A stretch of DNA of 13,159 nt from Lachnospiraceae bacterium (GTDB lineage Bacteria; Bacillota; Clostridia; Lachnospirales; Lachnospiraceae): the NCBI GenBank assembly GCA_019420465.1, contig JAHZHB010000002.1, positions 1 through 13,159 of the forward strand. Reading direction: 5' to 3'. The position numbers were made by a program, and so were the translations under genes. Positions 1 through 7,780 of this stretch are shown here, one piece after another. The notes under the pieces were generated by a model, which worked only from the letters and a program-made list of their open reading frames with translations, had not been told where the DNA came from and ran no database searches. Within the stretch, counting starts at the first letter, position 1. Each line of letters opens with the position of its first letter.

Positions 1-254
1 AGATCGGCCTCTTCTTTTGCCTCTGCCAGTTTCAGCTTTTCGCCACGTTTTAAGATCTTAAAGATCAGTTTTTCATTTTCTCCACCCTGTTTGCTGCACA
101 GGTTCTCGATATGCTCTACACATGGAGTCTCAATGGATGAGAAACCGAATGTCGCATAGGTTTCTTTGATCAGACGGATCATATAATCACGAATGACCAT
201 CTCCTCCGGCAGAATATCCTTCATACCGGTTACCGGTTTTTTCTTTAAAGCCAT
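1..254 (-). CDS. hisS: Histidyl-tRNA synthetase, N-terminal part (cut by window edge)
   Basis: This is the first 84 codons of a class II histidyl-tRNA synthetase, the cytoplasmic enzyme that charges tRNA-His. The reading begins MALKKKPVTGMKDILPEE, the usual start of HisRS. It continues with the class II motif 1 region (FGFSSIETPCVEHIEN) and then GGENEKLIFKILKRGEKL, a stretch familiar from bacterial HisRS. The start at 254 is supported by an AGGAGG ribosome binding site five bases upstream. The rest of the gene, including motifs 2 and 3, lies outside the window. It follows the HD-GYP gene by only 29 bases with no room for a T-box leader, so it is probably expressed from the upstream operon. 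The identification is secure despite the truncation. Confidence 0.95.
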   Translation of the reverse strand, partial: MALKKKPVTGMKDILPEEMVIRDYMIRLIKETYATFGFSSIETPCVEHIENLCSKQGGENEKLIFKILKRGEKLKLAEAKEEAD

Positions 255-283
255 AATTTCCTCCTGGAATCTGTATTTATTTC

Positions 284-928
284 TCACATGCCGCCCGGGA
301 CTTTATCCAAAAGCTCTCCAAGCAGTGTCGTCTGTTCCTGGGCAGACAGTGTCTGCAGCCAGCGGACCGGGGTAAGCTCCTTTTCGTGTACCAGCCGCTG
401 AAAGGCCAGAAACATCTGCATGTCAAAATTTTTCACCTCTTCGATCATCAGAGACATCGCCGTATTCCGGTCAAATGCCCTTCGGTAAGGTCTGTCCGAC
501 AGAAGCGCCGCATACACATCGCATACTCTGAGTATCCGGGCTCCCCTGGGAATATCCTCACCTCTGAGATTGCGCGGATAGCCGCTGCCATCATAATTTT
601 CATGGTGATACAGCACCATTTGCTGTATCTCTTCAGAAAAGCCCTGGCGTCTGAGCAGTTCGCTGCCAAACATCGAATGCATACGGACATATTTGATCTC
701 ATCTACAGTCATGGACTTGCCGTCTTCCACATAGCGTCCCAGACGGATCTTTCCGATATCATGCACCATACCGGCCAGCCCGATCGTCTCTGTAAACTCT
801 GTATCACAGCCAAGTGCCCTGGCCAGCTCCATTGCAAAACGGCTGACCGTCAGTCCATGATCGATCTGTTCCAGCAGCGTATAATCCAGCAGATGTCCCG
901 TCTGCCGGCCCGTCTTTATCTCAGCCAC
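284..928 (-). CDS. HD-GYP domain protein, probable cyclic-di-GMP phosphodiesterase
   Basis: This is a 214-residue stand-alone HD-GYP protein. Visible metal and signature residues are H24, the HD pair in VHDIGK (H56-D57, with G59 and K60), H84, the HH pair in YHHENYDGSGYP (H108-H109) with GYP at 116-118, and D137 in RVCDVYAALLSDRPYR. This is the full set expected of an active HD-GYP phosphodiesterase, a family that hydrolyses cyclic-di-GMP (some members prefer cyclic GMP-AMP). There is no receiver, PAS or membrane segment, so any signal input must come from a partner or from metal or substrate level. The start is a GTG lying 13 bases inside the end of hemZ, with a modest GGCAGGA upstream, suggesting translational coupling. 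The substrate is inferred from the family only. Confidence 0.88.
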   Translation of the reverse strand: MAEIKTGRQTGHLLDYTLLEQIDHGLTVSRFAMELARALGCDTEFTETIGLAGMVHDIGKIRLGRYVEDGKSMTVDEIKYVRMHSMFGSELLRRQGFSEEIQQMVLYHHENYDGSGYPRNLRGEDIPRGARILRVCDVYAALLSDRPYRRAFDRNTAMSLMIEEVKNFDMQMFLAFQRLVHEKELTPVRWLQTLSAQEQTTLLGELLDKVPGGM

Positions 929-2385
929 TTTTCTATTCCTGCCTTTTTCCGTTCGATCATCTCGTCGATTCGCTGGATATAATGTTCCACAGACTTGACG
1001 TTTTCCACACGCTCGATACGTGCGCCGTGATCGAAGACAAATTTTGTGGATGCTCCTGCTCCGCAGGCAATAATAGACTGCTTTTCTTCCATAATCAGTA
1101 TATTGTATATTCCCGCTTTGTCAACCTTTGCATAACCCACATTTTCAAAATTTCCGGCAATATTTTTCTGTCTGTACATATAATATGGACCCATACCAAG
1201 CTCCATCGCCGTACGCTCACACAGGGACATGATCTCCTGACTGTTCTCAAAAGACATCTCCGTATACTCATCTTTGAACAGATTTAATCGTGTGGCACGT
1301 TTCAGTGCCAGTGAATGTACCGTCAGACTGTCCGGTCCCAGCTCCCGGATACGATCCAGTGTATGACTGACTTCCGGATAGCCTTCTCCGGGAAGACCTA
1401 TGATCAGGTCCATATTGATATTGTCAAAGCCAAGCTCTCTGGCGGTATAAAACACATCGCAGACTTCTTCCACCGTGTGCTTCCGCCCGATGAGCTCGAG
1501 TGTTTTCTGGTTCATCGTCTGTGGATTCACGGAGATTCTTGTAACCGGATACTTTCGGATCACAGCAAGTTTTTCGGGAGTGATCGTATCCGGACGGCCG
1601 GCTTCGACCGTAAATTCCAGCACATGAGACAGATCAAACCTGGTCGTCACTGCCTTCAAAAGGCGATCCGACTGCTCTGGTGTCAGCGTTGTAGGTGTAC
1701 CGCCACCGATATATATACTCTGCAGCTTCTTATCAGAAAAAGCGTTCGCGCAGAAATCCAGCTCATGGATCAGCGCATCCAGATATTCATCCACTCTTTT
1801 TTCCCACTGTTTCAGCGGATGGGAACCAAAAGAACAGTACAGACAGATACTCGGGCAAAACGGGATTCCTATATACAGGCTGTACCCGTTTTCATAGTCC
1901 ATTTCCTGCAAAAGTGCCCGCTCTCTGTTGGCGATGCTCACTGCCAGGGAAGTTTTCTCACAGCTGACATAATAGGTGTCCCGCAGATACGCCGCGATAT
2001 CGACATTCTTCCAGCCTTCTTCCAGAAGGTGCATCGGTATCTTGGTCGGCCGTATACCGGTCAGCGTTCCCCACGGTAACGTCTGTCCCGTCCTTTCAGA
2101 AAGCAGTTTGTATACGAGCTGTTTCAGCACATTTTTGGTTTCTTTTCTGTCTTTGTAAAAATCAATCTCTGCTGACTTATCCGCGATGCATGCTTCGTTT
2201 TCCCATAAAGCAACGGTGATCCGGTCCTTTTCATACGTCAGTCGCAGTATACATGAAAATTCCCCGGTGCTGCCCTCATCGGTATAGAAATTGGTTACTT
2301 CTGCAGCCGGATAAAAGGCTTTTACCAGGGAATACACATCATATTCAAAATCATGCAGGTTAAACTCTATGCCTATATTAAGCAT
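916..2385 (-). CDS. hemZ: Coproporphyrinogen dehydrogenase-type radical SAM protein HemZ
   Basis: This is a HemN/HemZ-family radical SAM enzyme, which in the family decarboxylates coproporphyrinogen III to protoporphyrinogen IX without oxygen. The iron-sulphur motif is IPFCPSICLYCSFGSHP (C-x3-C-x2-C, cysteines at about 177, 181 and 184), followed by YIGGGTPTTLTPEQ and ISVNPQTMNQKTLELIGRKH, all typical of the HemN fold. The N-terminal domain carries LPWGTLTGIRPTKI, a mark of the HemZ subgroup rather than HemN or HemW. At 489 residues it has the usual HemZ length. An upstream ATG at 2406 also exists, but the ATG at 2385 has an AGAGG about ten bases ahead and leaves only an eight-base overlap with the metallo-hydrolase gene, so 2385 is preferred. 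No other haem genes are visible; some family members may act on other substrates. Confidence 0.92.
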   Translation of the reverse strand: MLNIGIEFNLHDFEYDVYSLVKAFYPAAEVTNFYTDEGSTGEFSCILRLTYEKDRITVALWENEACIADKSAEIDFYKDRKETKNVLKQLVYKLLSERTGQTLPWGTLTGIRPTKIPMHLLEEGWKNVDIAAYLRDTYYVSCEKTSLAVSIANRERALLQEMDYENGYSLYIGIPFCPSICLYCSFGSHPLKQWEKRVDEYLDALIHELDFCANAFSDKKLQSIYIGGGTPTTLTPEQSDRLLKAVTTRFDLSHVLEFTVEAGRPDTITPEKLAVIRKYPVTRISVNPQTMNQKTLELIGRKHTVEEVCDVFYTARELGFDNINMDLIIGLPGEGYPEVSHTLDRIRELGPDSLTVHSLALKRATRLNLFKDEYTEMSFENSQEIMSLCERTAMELGMGPYYMYRQKNIAGNFENVGYAKVDKAGIYNILIMEEKQSIIACGAGASTKFVFDHGARIERVENVKSVEHYIQRIDEMIERKKAGIEKWLR

Positions 2386-3007
2386 ATGGATTATTCCTCT
2401 TTTCATATCCTATTGTTGTGGCTTCACCATGTCCCGGAAGCACCTGTGTTTCTTCCGGAAGCTCTTTAAGAAGCCTGTCAAGGCTGTTTTTCATGGCTGC
2501 CCCGCTTGACCCCGGAAAATCCGTTCTTCCTACAGACTGGCAGAAAAGCGTATCCCCGGAAAACAGGATATCTTCTCCCTCCAGTGCATAGCAGCAGCCC
2601 CCGGGCGTATGTCCCGGCGTATGCAGCACATGGATCTTAAATCCGGCGATTGTCAGCACATCCTTGTCTTTCAGCAGATGGTCTGCCTTCAGTGTCAGAC
2701 TGTCAGCCCAGCCACCGGAAAGATTCAGCGCCGGGGAAGCCAAAAGCTCTGCCTCGGCTTCATGTGCATATACCGGAATCTGATAACGGCTGCGCAGCAC
2801 ATCCGCCGCACCGATATGATCAAAATGGCCATGCGTCAGAAGGATCGCAGAGGGCACTGCACCCATCTGACTCACCAGACGGATGATCTCACCGGCATTG
2901 TCTGCCGGATCCACTATAAATGCTTCTTTTGTCTCAGCGTGCATACAGACATAGACATTTGTCGATACCATGCCCAAAACCCGCTGTTGTATGATCGCAT
3001 GTTTCAT
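2378..3007 (-). CDS. Metallo-beta-lactamase-fold hydrolase (glyoxalase II-like, YqgX type)
   Basis: This is a 209-residue single-domain metallo-beta-lactamase-fold hydrolase. The metal ligands are easy to see: THGHFDH (H59, H61, D63, H64), H133 in HTPGHTPG, D152 in FSGDTLF, and H193 in LPGHGEATTIGYEKRNNPY. The last segment matches the ending of the hydroxyacylglutathione hydrolase/YqgX group. The likely role is hydrolysis of a thioester, possibly in methylglyoxal or thiol metabolism, but the substrate cannot be read from the sequence. An ATG at 3025 is in frame, yet its codons would include the ribosome binding site AAGGAGGA, which sits five bases before the ATG at 3007; the latter is therefore chosen. 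It lies 14 bases after relA and overlaps hemZ by eight bases. Confidence 0.9.
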   Translation of the reverse strand: MKHAIIQQRVLGMVSTNVYVCMHAETKEAFIVDPADNAGEIIRLVSQMGAVPSAILLTHGHFDHIGAADVLRSRYQIPVYAHEAEAELLASPALNLSGGWADSLTLKADHLLKDKDVLTIAGFKIHVLHTPGHTPGGCCYALEGEDILFSGDTLFCQSVGRTDFPGSSGAAMKNSLDRLLKELPEETQVLPGHGEATTIGYEKRNNPYA

Positions 3008-3012
3008 CGGTG

Positions 3013-3020
3013 TCCTCCTT
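3013..3020 (-). promoter_or_regulatory. Ribosome binding site fixing the metallo-hydrolase start
   Basis: AAGGAGGA on the minus strand, five bases before the ATG at 3007. A longer reading from the ATG at 3025 would translate this Shine-Dalgarno sequence as codons, so the shorter start is favoured. Confidence 0.85.
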
Positions 3021-3021
3021 A

Positions 3022-5322
3022 TCATGAACCTGTCGTTCGCTTGACATCCAGCACACTCTCCACCTGACGCACCTTTTCGATCAGGTAATTGAGCTCTTCG
3101 ATACTGTGCACATCAAAGCTCATCGAGATCGTTGCCGTTCCCTGCTTGCTCGTGCGCACATTCATGGACGCCAGATCGATCTGTTTTTCGGTAAACAGTC
3201 TGGAAATATCCACCACCAGACCTGTTCTGTTATTGGCATAGACGGTGATATCTGCGGTAAACAGCTGACCATTCGTCTCTTCCGGCTGCCACTCGGCCTC
3301 GATCATCCGCTCTCTGTCAATGCCGTCCATATTGAGGACATTAACGCAGTCTGTCCGGTGGATCGTCACACCACGGCCTCTGGTCACAAAGCCGACGATC
3401 TCATCACCCGGGATCGGATTACAGCATTTGGCAAAGCGAACGCTGACATCATGGCTGCCTTTAACCATGATCGCCCCTTTATGCTTGCCCGGTCTGGTAC
3501 CGTCCTTTTCCTCAGACATGCTCTTTAAGACATCCTGATCAGTCAGAAGCTGTGCATGGTCTTTATCGTAGGACTCGATCAGCTTGTTTAAGATCTGACC
3601 TTCTTTCAGGCCGCCATGTCCGATTGCCGCCAGTACGGAATCCCAGTCACGGAAACCATACTTTCGCAGTACCGCTTCGATGTACTGCGGCTTTGTATAT
3701 TCGCCTAGGACTTTTCCTTTCATTTTGGCATAGTTATTTAAAAGCTCTTTGCCCTTGACGATATTGTCCTCTTTCAACTCCTGTTTGAACCACTGGTTGA
3801 TCTTGTTGCGGGCCTGTGTACTCTTGACGATCTTTAACCAGTCACGGCTCGGACCTTTGGAATTCTGGCTGGTCAGGATCTCGATACGGTCGCCGTTCTG
3901 GATCTGGTATTCGATCGGTACCAGCTTGCCATTGACACGGGCACCGACCATCTTGTTGCCGACTGCACTGTGGATACTGTAAGCAAAGTCGATCGTCGTA
4001 GAGCCGCTCGGCAGTGTTTTGACATCACCGGCCGGACTGAAACAGTATACATTATCCGCAAAGAGGTTTAAGTCACTCTTTAACAGTTTTAAGAATTCTT
4101 TATTATCCGACATATCCTGCTGCCATTCGAGGATCTGTCTGAGCCAGCTTAATTTGGCTTCTTCCTGATTGCCCTGTACCTTTTTGCCATCGGAAGCCTC
4201 TTTGTACTTCCAGTGAGCGGCAATACCATACTCTGCGGTTCTGTGCATCTCATACGTACGGATCTGAATTTCAAACGGCTGGCCGTTCGGTCCGATCAGC
4301 GTCGTATGCAGCGACTGGTACATATTGGGTTTTGGCATGGCAATATAGTCTTTAAAACGTCCCGGGATCGGCTTGTACATCTCATGGATCACACCCAGGG
4401 CTGCGTAGCAGTCCTTGACAGTCTCCACGATGATACGCACAGCAAACAGATCATAGATCTGGTCAAGTGTCTTGTCCTGATTGACCATCTTCTTATATAT
4501 ACTGAAGAAATGCTTGGCACGTCCCTCGACCTGTGCGTCAATATGTGCATTTTTCAGATGCTCGCTGACTTCGGCCACGATGCCACTGACAAACTTTTCC
4601 CGTTCACTCTTTCTGAGTGCGATCTTTTCTACCAGATCATAATAGACTTCGGGCTTTAAATATTTGAGAGAAAGGTCGTCAAGCTCTGTCTTGATCTTGG
4701 AAATACCAAGCCTCTGCGCCAGCGGGGAATAGATATCCATGGTCTCACGGGCTTTTTCTTTCTGCTTTTCCGGACGCATGTATTTGAGCGTACGCATATT
4801 GTGCAGACGGTCAGCCAGCTTAATCAGGATAACACGGATATCCTTTGCCATCGCCAGAAACATCTTTCGCAGGTTTTCCGCCTGCACTTCCAGCTTATCC
4901 GCTGAATAGCTCAGCTGTCCCAGCTTTGTGACACCATCCACCAAAAGAGCGACCTCAGGGCCAAAGATCTCCGTGATCTCCTCGTCGGTCATTACGGTAT
5001 CTTCCACGACATCGTGCAAAATACCGGCAACGATCGTTTCCTTGTCCATTTCCAGATCCGCCAGGATAATAGCCACACACAACGGATGGATGATATACGG
5101 TTCCCCGGACTTTCTGAGCTGTCCCTCATGGGCATTTTTGGCGATCTGATACGCCTTTTCGATCATGCTGATATCATCCGATGGATGATATTTGCGCACA
5201 CTGGCGATCAGCTCATCGTACAGCTTTTCCGGACTCGTAAAATCCTCCATAGCCTTGACGCTTTTTTCCGCATCCTCAATCTGTCGTTTTCTTTCTTCAG
5301 CCGTCAGGTTCTCTGTTCCCAT
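3022..5322 (-). CDS. relA: Bifunctional (p)ppGpp synthetase/hydrolase (RelA/SpoT, long Rel)
   Basis: This is a 766-residue long Rel protein, the stringent-response enzyme that makes and degrades (p)ppGpp. The N-terminal HD hydrolase keeps its metal residues: H65, H103-D104 in GILHDVVEDT, and D171 in KLADRLHNMRTL. The synthetase domain has YDLFAVRIIV and GRFKDYIAMPKPNMYQSLHT. The basic RFKD loop (322-325) is the type found in bifunctional Rel rather than the EXDD of synthetase-only RelA. A TGS domain spans about 420-480. A zinc/RIS domain has C633-C634, H655 and C659 (RFAKCCNPIPGDEIVG and GVTIHRTDC). A C-terminal ACT domain covers about 690-766. Both halves look intact, so both activities are expected. 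It follows apt by 59 bases, the relA-apt order also seen in Bacillus. The start has GGAG about eight bases upstream. Confidence 0.97.
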   Translation of the reverse strand: MGTENLTAEERKRQIEDAEKSVKAMEDFTSPEKLYDELIASVRKYHPSDDISMIEKAYQIAKNAHEGQLRKSGEPYIIHPLCVAIILADLEMDKETIVAGILHDVVEDTVMTDEEITEIFGPEVALLVDGVTKLGQLSYSADKLEVQAENLRKMFLAMAKDIRVILIKLADRLHNMRTLKYMRPEKQKEKARETMDIYSPLAQRLGISKIKTELDDLSLKYLKPEVYYDLVEKIALRKSEREKFVSGIVAEVSEHLKNAHIDAQVEGRAKHFFSIYKKMVNQDKTLDQIYDLFAVRIIVETVKDCYAALGVIHEMYKPIPGRFKDYIAMPKPNMYQSLHTTLIGPNGQPFEIQIRTYEMHRTAEYGIAAHWKYKEASDGKKVQGNQEEAKLSWLRQILEWQQDMSDNKEFLKLLKSDLNLFADNVYCFSPAGDVKTLPSGSTTIDFAYSIHSAVGNKMVGARVNGKLVPIEYQIQNGDRIEILTSQNSKGPSRDWLKIVKSTQARNKINQWFKQELKEDNIVKGKELLNNYAKMKGKVLGEYTKPQYIEAVLRKYGFRDWDSVLAAIGHGGLKEGQILNKLIESYDKDHAQLLTDQDVLKSMSEEKDGTRPGKHKGAIMVKGSHDVSVRFAKCCNPIPGDEIVGFVTRGRGVTIHRTDCVNVLNMDGIDRERMIEAEWQPEETNGQLFTADITVYANNRTGLVVDISRLFTEKQIDLASMNVRTSKQGTATISMSFDVHSIEELNYLIEKVRQVESVLDVKRTTGS

Positions 5323-5367
5323 TCTCTCTTCTCCGTCAGACGTTTTTCGTTATCATTCCCCAGGTTT

Positions 5368-5382
5368 AAGACGTAACGTCTT
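5368..5382 (-). repeat. Small inverted repeat between apt and relA
   Basis: AAGACG-TTA-CGTCTT on the minus strand forms a six-pair stem touching the apt stop codon. It is followed by no T tract, so it is not a standard terminator. A second copy of the right arm, AACGTCT at 5338-5344, lies just before the relA ribosome binding site and could pair with the same left arm instead. Whether this matters for relA translation is speculation. Confidence 0.4.
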
Positions 5383-5909
5383 TATTTACCATCGTAGCAG
5401 ATGACACTCTCCACATCATAGCCTTTAAGCTTGTCTCTGCCCTTTAATCCGGCCAGTTCCATTAAAAAGGCGATCTTTACAACTTTGCCGCCGAGCTCCT
5501 CGATCAGCTTTACTGCTGCGGACACTGTACCGCCGGTAGCGATCAGATCATCGATCACAGCAACCGTCTGCCCCGGTTTGATCGAATCCTTATGCATTTC
5601 GATCGTCGCACTGCCGTATTCCAGATCATAGCTCATCTCCACGGTCTCTCTGGGCAGTTTGCCCTTTTTGCGGACCAGTACAAACGGCTTGTGCATATTG
5701 TAGGCCAACGGCATACCGAAAATAAAGCCTCTGGATTCCAGACCCACGATCACATCCGGGTCGGCATCTTTGATCTTTTCTTCCAGAAGATCGATCGCCA
5801 GCTGCAGGCCGTCGGCATCCTGCAAAACTGAGGTAATGTCACGGAAAATAATTCCTTTTTCCGGAAAATCCGGAATACTGGTTACATAATCTTCAATATT
5901 TTTCTTCAT
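5382..5909 (-). CDS. apt: Adenine phosphoribosyltransferase
   Basis: This is a 175-residue type I phosphoribosyltransferase that converts adenine and PRPP to AMP in purine salvage in the cytoplasm. The protein opens with IEDYVTSIPDFPEKGIIFRD, characteristic of Apt, and contains GLESRGFIFG and the PRPP-binding loop VAVIDDLIATGGTVSAA (residues 116-132). Its length is normal for bacterial Apt. The ATG at 5909 is preceded by AGGAG at about ten bases. A near-consensus promoter lies just upstream in the recJ-apt gap, so apt appears to be the first gene of the apt-relA-hydrolase-hemZ-HD-GYP-hisS unit. The assignment is secure. Confidence 0.97.
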   Translation of the reverse strand: MKKNIEDYVTSIPDFPEKGIIFRDITSVLQDADGLQLAIDLLEEKIKDADPDVIVGLESRGFIFGMPLAYNMHKPFVLVRKKGKLPRETVEMSYDLEYGSATIEMHKDSIKPGQTVAVIDDLIATGGTVSAAVKLIEELGGKVVKIAFLMELAGLKGRDKLKGYDVESVICYDGK

Positions 5910-5949
5910 ATCTCATTATCTCCTGCACGCAGTAAGTATCATAAATTTC

Positions 5950-5978
5950 AGTATAGCATCGTCCTGTTTTTTTGACAA
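5950..5978 (-). promoter_or_regulatory. Sigma-A-type promoter for the apt-relA operon
   Basis: On the minus strand TTGTCA (plus positions 5973-5978) and TATACT (5950-5955) are separated by exactly 17 bases, each one base off consensus. It sits in the 83-base gap between the recJ stop and the apt start, about 40 bases before the apt ATG. A run of seven A bases begins at the end of the -35 box. Confidence 0.8.
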
Positions 5979-5992
5979 GTTTTTTGCCGGGT

Positions 5993-7714
5993 TCAACAGT
6001 ATCCGTTGATGCGAAACTGGATCGAAGTCACGCCTCGAAACGTATTAAACTGCGGCGAATACAGAATGGACATCGTATCCCGTCCTTCCAGCCAGTGATA
6101 CAGAACATCCCCTTCATTAAAGCATACCGCATCCGTTTCAAAATAATCCTGTGTCCGTATCCGCACAAATAATGTCTTTTTGTTGGCCCCGGCCAGACGC
6201 TTATGCAGTACCCGGACATTCTTTTCTGCAAAGACCGGCCGGGCATTTCCTCTGCCAAAAGGCTCCAGAAGAGAAAATTCCTCCAGAAGCTCAGGCGTCA
6301 CATAGGAAAGCGGCATCGGTACATCGATGTGGATCTTTTCGGTCAGATCATCCTCAGAAAGGGCACACTGTGCATTCAGTTTCCGGCGGAAAGCCTCCAG
6401 ATTTTCCTTTTTCAGGGAAATACCGGCCGCCATCTTATGTCCGCCAAAGCGTTCCAGCAGATCTTTGCACTCTGCCAGATGTGTATACATGTCATATTCA
6501 TCGATCGAACGGCCGGAGCCTTTCAGACCGTCTTTGGCATCGGTGACCACATAGACCGGCCGGTAGTATCTCTCCCGGATACGGCCGGCGATGATCCCGG
6601 CGATACTCTCGTGGCAGTCAGGAAGATACACCACAAGCACACGGTCATTTTTCATCTCTCCGGTCTCGATCAGTACCTGGGCTTCCTTTACCCCCTGTTC
6701 TGTCATGGCTTTTCGGCTGTCATTTAAAGCGACAAGCTGTCCGGCGATCGTTTCTGCCTCCACAGCATCCTCCGTCAGCAGAAGCTGTAAGGCCAGCTGG
6801 GCTGTATCAAGTCGTCCGCTGGCATTCAGACACGGTCCAAGAATAAAACCGATATGATAGGATGCTATCGTTTCCGGCTGCACCCCGTTGGCTTTCATCA
6901 GAGCCAGAAGCCCTGGATTCTTCAGTTCTTTAAACATTTTCAGTCCTGTGCGCACGAGGATCCTGTTTTCATCCACCAGCTCCATGATATCTGTCACCGT
7001 TGCCATGGCGGCATATGGAATAAAGGACTCAATGCCGTCTTTGGAAGCCCGCTTATACAGAAGTTCGATCAGCTTGTATGCCACAACAGCTCCGCAGAGA
7101 CCTTTAAACGGATAGGCACAGTCTGCTCTGTGCGGATTCACCACAGCATCTGCCGGTGGAAGGACATCCTGCATTTTCCCTGCAACCATCTGCTTTGGTA
7201 CTTCGTGATGATCCGTCAGAACCACACACATGCCAAGCTTCTTTGCCAGTGTGATCTCATCCACTGCTGAAATCCCATTATCGCAGGTCACGATCGTATC
7301 TACGCTGTCCGCTCTGGCCGCCTCTATCATCGTGTCATGCAGACCGTAGCCGTCCTGAATACGGTCCGGGATCACGACATCTGCCCTTGCGCCCAGTGCT
7401 GTCAGTCCCTTCAGCAGGATATAACTCGACATGATACCGTCACAGTCATAATCTCCCATGATACGGATCTTTTTCTGTCCCCGAATCTTTTCTTCCAGAA
7501 TCTCTGCCGCCCGGTCCATATCCTTCATCCGGCTGCCGTCATACAGATCATTCAGACTGCCGTGCAGATATCTCTCGATCTCCTCCGGTGTTGTCAGATC
7601 CTTGTTTCTGAGCAGTCTCGCTGTGACCGGATCTATATGAAATCTGGCAGCGACAGCGGCAAAATCCGCACGCTTTGTCATCACCATCCATTTTGTCTTT
7701 TTTGTTGCTTGCAT
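5993..7714 (-). CDS. recJ: Single-stranded-DNA-specific 5'-3' exonuclease RecJ
   Basis: This is a DHH-family nuclease that degrades single-stranded DNA 5' to 3' in recombinational and mismatch repair. Motifs are in order: GDYDCDG (residues 87-93), TCDNGIS (D145), the DHH box LTDHHEVP (168-170), VTDIMEL (D242), then NASGRLDTA and the DHHA1 glycine motif RFGGHKMAAGIS (GGH at about 424-426). About 120 residues of OB-fold region finish the protein. At 573 residues it resembles the E. coli-sized form and lacks the long C-terminal extension of Bacillus RecJ. A longer reading from an ATG at 7771 would translate the terminator-like hairpin behind secDF; the ATG at 7714 has GGAG six bases upstream and is preferred. 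RecJ next to secDF and apt is a conserved Firmicute arrangement. Confidence 0.95.
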   Translation of the reverse strand: MQATKKTKWMVMTKRADFAAVAARFHIDPVTARLLRNKDLTTPEEIERYLHGSLNDLYDGSRMKDMDRAAEILEEKIRGQKKIRIMGDYDCDGIMSSYILLKGLTALGARADVVIPDRIQDGYGLHDTMIEAARADSVDTIVTCDNGISAVDEITLAKKLGMCVVLTDHHEVPKQMVAGKMQDVLPPADAVVNPHRADCAYPFKGLCGAVVAYKLIELLYKRASKDGIESFIPYAAMATVTDIMELVDENRILVRTGLKMFKELKNPGLLALMKANGVQPETIASYHIGFILGPCLNASGRLDTAQLALQLLLTEDAVEAETIAGQLVALNDSRKAMTEQGVKEAQVLIETGEMKNDRVLVVYLPDCHESIAGIIAGRIRERYYRPVYVVTDAKDGLKGSGRSIDEYDMYTHLAECKDLLERFGGHKMAAGISLKKENLEAFRRKLNAQCALSEDDLTEKIHIDVPMPLSYVTPELLEEFSLLEPFGRGNARPVFAEKNVRVLHKRLAGANKKTLFVRIRTQDYFETDAVCFNEGDVLYHWLEGRDTMSILYSPQFNTFRGVTSIQFRINGYC

Positions 7715-7720
7715 ACTGTT

Positions 7721-7724
7721 CTCC
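7721..7724 (-). promoter_or_regulatory. Ribosome binding site fixing the recJ start
   Basis: GGAG on the minus strand, six bases before the ATG at 7714. It lies immediately after the T-rich tail of the hairpin at 7734-7765, which argues against the longer reading starting at 7771. Confidence 0.6.
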
Positions 7725-7726
7725 AT

Positions 7727-7765
7727 AAAAGAACTGCCGCAGGCAGCCTTCACTGCTTGCGGCAG
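7727..7765 (-). terminator. Terminator-like hairpin between secDF and recJ
   Basis: On the minus strand CTGCCGCA (plus 7758-7765) pairs with TGCGGCAG (7734-7741). Inside, AGCAG and CTGCC add four pairs with one A-C mismatch around a six-base loop. The stem is followed by TTCTTTT. The hairpin begins about 15 bases after the secDF stop, as an intrinsic terminator would. Because the recJ ribosome binding site is adjacent and there is no room for a promoter, some readthrough into recJ is likely, or the recJ promoter lies within secDF. Confidence 0.65.
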
Positions 7766-7780
7766 AACCATATCCTGTCT

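Noticed and set aside
255..283. Possible T-box riboswitch for hisS
   Set aside because: Only 29 bases separate hisS from the preceding gene, with no T-box sequence and no specifier stem.
1315..2079. Long plus-strand open frame (254 codons) opposite hemZ
   Set aside because: It lies wholly antisense to a well-supported radical SAM gene, has no family motifs and no good ribosome binding site; it is a shadow of codon use on the other strand. The same holds for the other plus-strand frames across relA, recJ and secDF.
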